Part shown: piece by piece, positions 7,857-9,185 of the stretch
Layout of the letters: each line of letters begins with the position of its first letter
Numbering within the stretch: the first letter of the stretch is position 1
Source of the DNA: Clostridiaceae bacterium
GTDB taxonomy: Bacteria; Bacillota; Clostridia; Saccharofermentanales; DTU023
DNA length: 9,185 bases
Assembly (NCBI GenBank): GCA_012800135.1
Contig: JAAZJV010000114.1
Span: 1-9,185, forward strand
Direction: 5' to 3'
Notes under the pieces: generated by a model
Told to the model about the DNA's origin: nothing
What the model saw: the letters and a program-made list of their open reading frames with translations, nothing else
The model's database searches: none
Position numbers and translations under genes: made by a program

Positions 7857-8248
7857 TGTTACTTATAGCTGTTCAACCGTCGCTTGTTTCGACCGCGTTT
7901 TATGTTCTCTTTACGGTGTTGGCGGTGTTGTCAATCAGCGCTGTCGTCTTGACCGTTGGTCATCGATATTTAATGCGTCGCGTGCGCGTGTCGATGAAAC
8001 AACATAGCGACACTTTGGTCGGTCAAAAAGCAATGGTTGTTGAGGATTTAAGGCCAAGAGGCGTTGGCTCTATTCGAGCGATGTTGACTCCGGAAGAAGA
8101 AGCGGCGCGTTCTGTGAACCGCGAGCAGAACGATGATCCGTTAGAGACTTTTCCTGCGGTGGCCGATCAGTATATTTCCAAAGGAAGAATCGTGCGCGTC
8201 ACGGGCGGTGACCGCACAATGTACCGAGTGCAGCCTATTCGGTGGTAA
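7853..8248 (+). CDS. NfeD-like membrane protein with C-terminal OB-fold
   Basis: The 131-residue product has one membrane helix (about 13-36), a basic stop-transfer patch (HRYLMRRVRVSMK) and a C-terminal domain from about 55. LVGQKAMVVEDLRPRGVGSI and DQYISKGRIVRVTGGDRT fit the NfeD OB-fold pattern (G.xG.A.tdLrP.G, then yI.kG..V.V). NfeD-like proteins often partner SPFH/flotillin-type membrane proteins, but none is encoded here. Residues about 79-103 form an acidic, Glu/Asp-rich insertion where many relatives have a short turn. ATG at 7853 overlaps the DUF975 stop as ATGA and has no ribosome site, implying translational coupling; ATG at 7856 is an equal alternative. The protein is short for full-length NfeD, which adds a protease domain, so it belongs to the short class. 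Confidence 0.75.
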   Translation: MMLLIAVQPSLVSTAFYVLFTVLAVLSISAVVLTVGHRYLMRRVRVSMKQHSDTLVGQKAMVVEDLRPRGVGSIRAMLTPEEEAARSVNREQNDDPLETFPAVADQYISKGRIVRVTGGDRTMYRVQPIRW

Positions 8249-8262
8249 AAGCGAGGTTTTAG

Positions 8263-9185
8263 ATGTTACATTTTGATGATCAGATGACGCGTGATTTTAT
8301 CGCGTCGCATGAACTTGACGCTATTTCCGGTCAACTGGGAGCGGCTTGCTTTGAGCTGGATCAAAGGACGTGCCCGGGGAGCGAATATATCGGCTGGCTA
8401 GATCTTCCAGATCGTGAAAACAAAGAGGAACTGACGCGTGTTCGTAAATGCGCAGAAAGACTCCGTGAAGAGGTAGACTACCTTGTCGTTATCGGTATTG
8501 GAGGTTCTTATTTGGGTGCTCGCGCCGTCATAGAAGCGCTTTCGCACCATTTTGACGCGCAACTTCCGAATGATAGACGTTCAGGCCCGAAGATTATTTT
8601 TGCCGGCCATCAACTGAGTTCAGACTACCTCTATGATTTAAAAGAGCTGCTTCGCGGTCGACGTGTTGCGTTCAACGTCATTTCAAAGTCGGGAACGACG
8701 ACTGAACCGGCCGTCGCTTTTCGAGTCTTACGCGAGGCGCTTTTCCGCGATGCGAGCGAAGATGTGTTTCGCAAACGCGTGATCATCACGACGGATCGCC
8801 AACGCGGCGCACTTCGCCGCCTTGCCGAGGAACGCGATTTGGAAACTTTTGTGATTCCTGACGACGTCGGCGGACGTTTTTCGGTATTGACACCGGTCGG
8901 CTTATTGCCTGTTGCGGTGGCAGGTATTGACATTGACGAGCTTCTTGATGGCGCGGCATCCTCACGCGATCAGGAGGTTCAGGAAACGGAACTTTTGAAA
9001 AAGCCCGCAGCTCGATATGCCGCTGTGCGCACCTTGCTTGCCCGTAAAGGCTACACGACGGAGATCTTAGGTGCCTATGAACCTTCCATGCGCATGTTTA
9101 CCGAATGGTGGAAACAGCTGTTTGGTGAGAGTGCCTGCAAGGATGGTCGAGGTGTCATTCCACTGGGCGTTGATTTCACGACCGA
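8263..9185 (+). CDS. pgi: Glucose-6-phosphate isomerase (partial, 3' end outside window)
   Basis: The frame stays open from ATG 8263 to the window edge, giving 307 codons of an enzyme usually near 450 residues in Bacillota. It interconverts glucose-6-phosphate and fructose-6-phosphate in the cytoplasm for glycolysis and gluconeogenesis. Visible family blocks are GIGGSYLGARA from G78, SKSGTTTEP at 141-149 (phosphate-binding SIS loop), VGGRFSVLTPVG from 202 and WWKQLFGES ending at S290. E289 in FGES is at the place of the catalytic base Glu290 of the Geobacillus enzyme. The catalytic His and the C-terminus lie beyond the edge. GAGG (8253-8256) is 6 bases before ATG, and the gene starts 14 bases after the NfeD-like stop with no terminator between, so it is probably co-transcribed. 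Nothing looks broken in the visible part. Confidence 0.96.
   Translation, partial: MLHFDDQMTRDFIASHELDAISGQLGAACFELDQRTCPGSEYIGWLDLPDRENKEELTRVRKCAERLREEVDYLVVIGIGGSYLGARAVIEALSHHFDAQLPNDRRSGPKIIFAGHQLSSDYLYDLKELLRGRRVAFNVISKSGTTTEPAVAFRVLREALFRDASEDVFRKRVIITTDRQRGALRRLAEERDLETFVIPDDVGGRFSVLTPVGLLPVAVAGIDIDELLDGAASSRDQEVQETELLKKPAARYAAVRTLLARKGYTTEILGAYEPSMRMFTEWWKQLFGESACKDGRGVIPLGVDFTT

Noticed and set aside
1..9185. CRISPR array, insertion sequence, tRNA or rRNA
   Set aside because: No regularly spaced repeats, transposase frame, terminal inverted repeats or tRNA-like cloverleaf were seen on either strand.

Overview
The window is chromosomal and gene-dense, with every convincing gene on the + strand. 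The best fit is a low-to-middle-GC Bacillota, probably a clostridium-like anaerobe. The reasons are a DUF975 membrane protein, a zinc-finger version of a ClpC-type ATPase of a kind I recall from Clostridia-like genomes, a GlpF with the GYAINPARDLGPR signature, a Bacillus-style LexA-like box and AGGAG-type ribosome sites. Genus cannot be decided from the sequence. I see no mobile element, CRISPR array, rRNA or tRNA.

Layout. (1) Positions 1-992 hold the last 53 codons of glycerol kinase (glpK) and then a complete glycerol facilitator (glpF), a glycerol uptake and phosphorylation unit. The 104-base gap between them can fold into competing hairpins. A GC-rich structured stretch and an intrinsic terminator (1088-1120) follow glpF. 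(2) Positions 1121-4093 hold uvrA, the damage-recognition ATPase of nucleotide excision repair. It has a compact promoter with a LexA-like box and an extended -10 ending six bases before the only possible ATG, so its mRNA may be leaderless. (3) After an AT-rich 194-base gap with a plausible promoter (TTGTGT-N17-TATTAT), a tight four-gene cluster runs to the window end. It holds a ClpC-like unfoldase whose usual N-domain is replaced by a Cys4 zinc finger and acidic linker, a DUF975 multi-pass membrane protein, a small NfeD-like membrane/OB-fold protein (ATGA overlap), and phosphoglucose isomerase (pgi, cut off at the right edge).

How they work together. GlpF and GlpK bring in and trap glycerol; Pgi links glucose-6-phosphate and fructose-6-phosphate. 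The Clp protein should unfold substrates for ClpP. The DUF975 and NfeD-like proteins sit in the membrane, and their role beside the Clp gene is unknown. Gene spacing supports co-transcription of clp, DUF975, nfeD-like and pgi, but a functional link is inference.

The most notable signals are the leaderless-looking uvrA start, the alternative hairpins before glpF, and the zinc-finger Clp next to two small-family membrane proteins. None amounts to proof of a new system.
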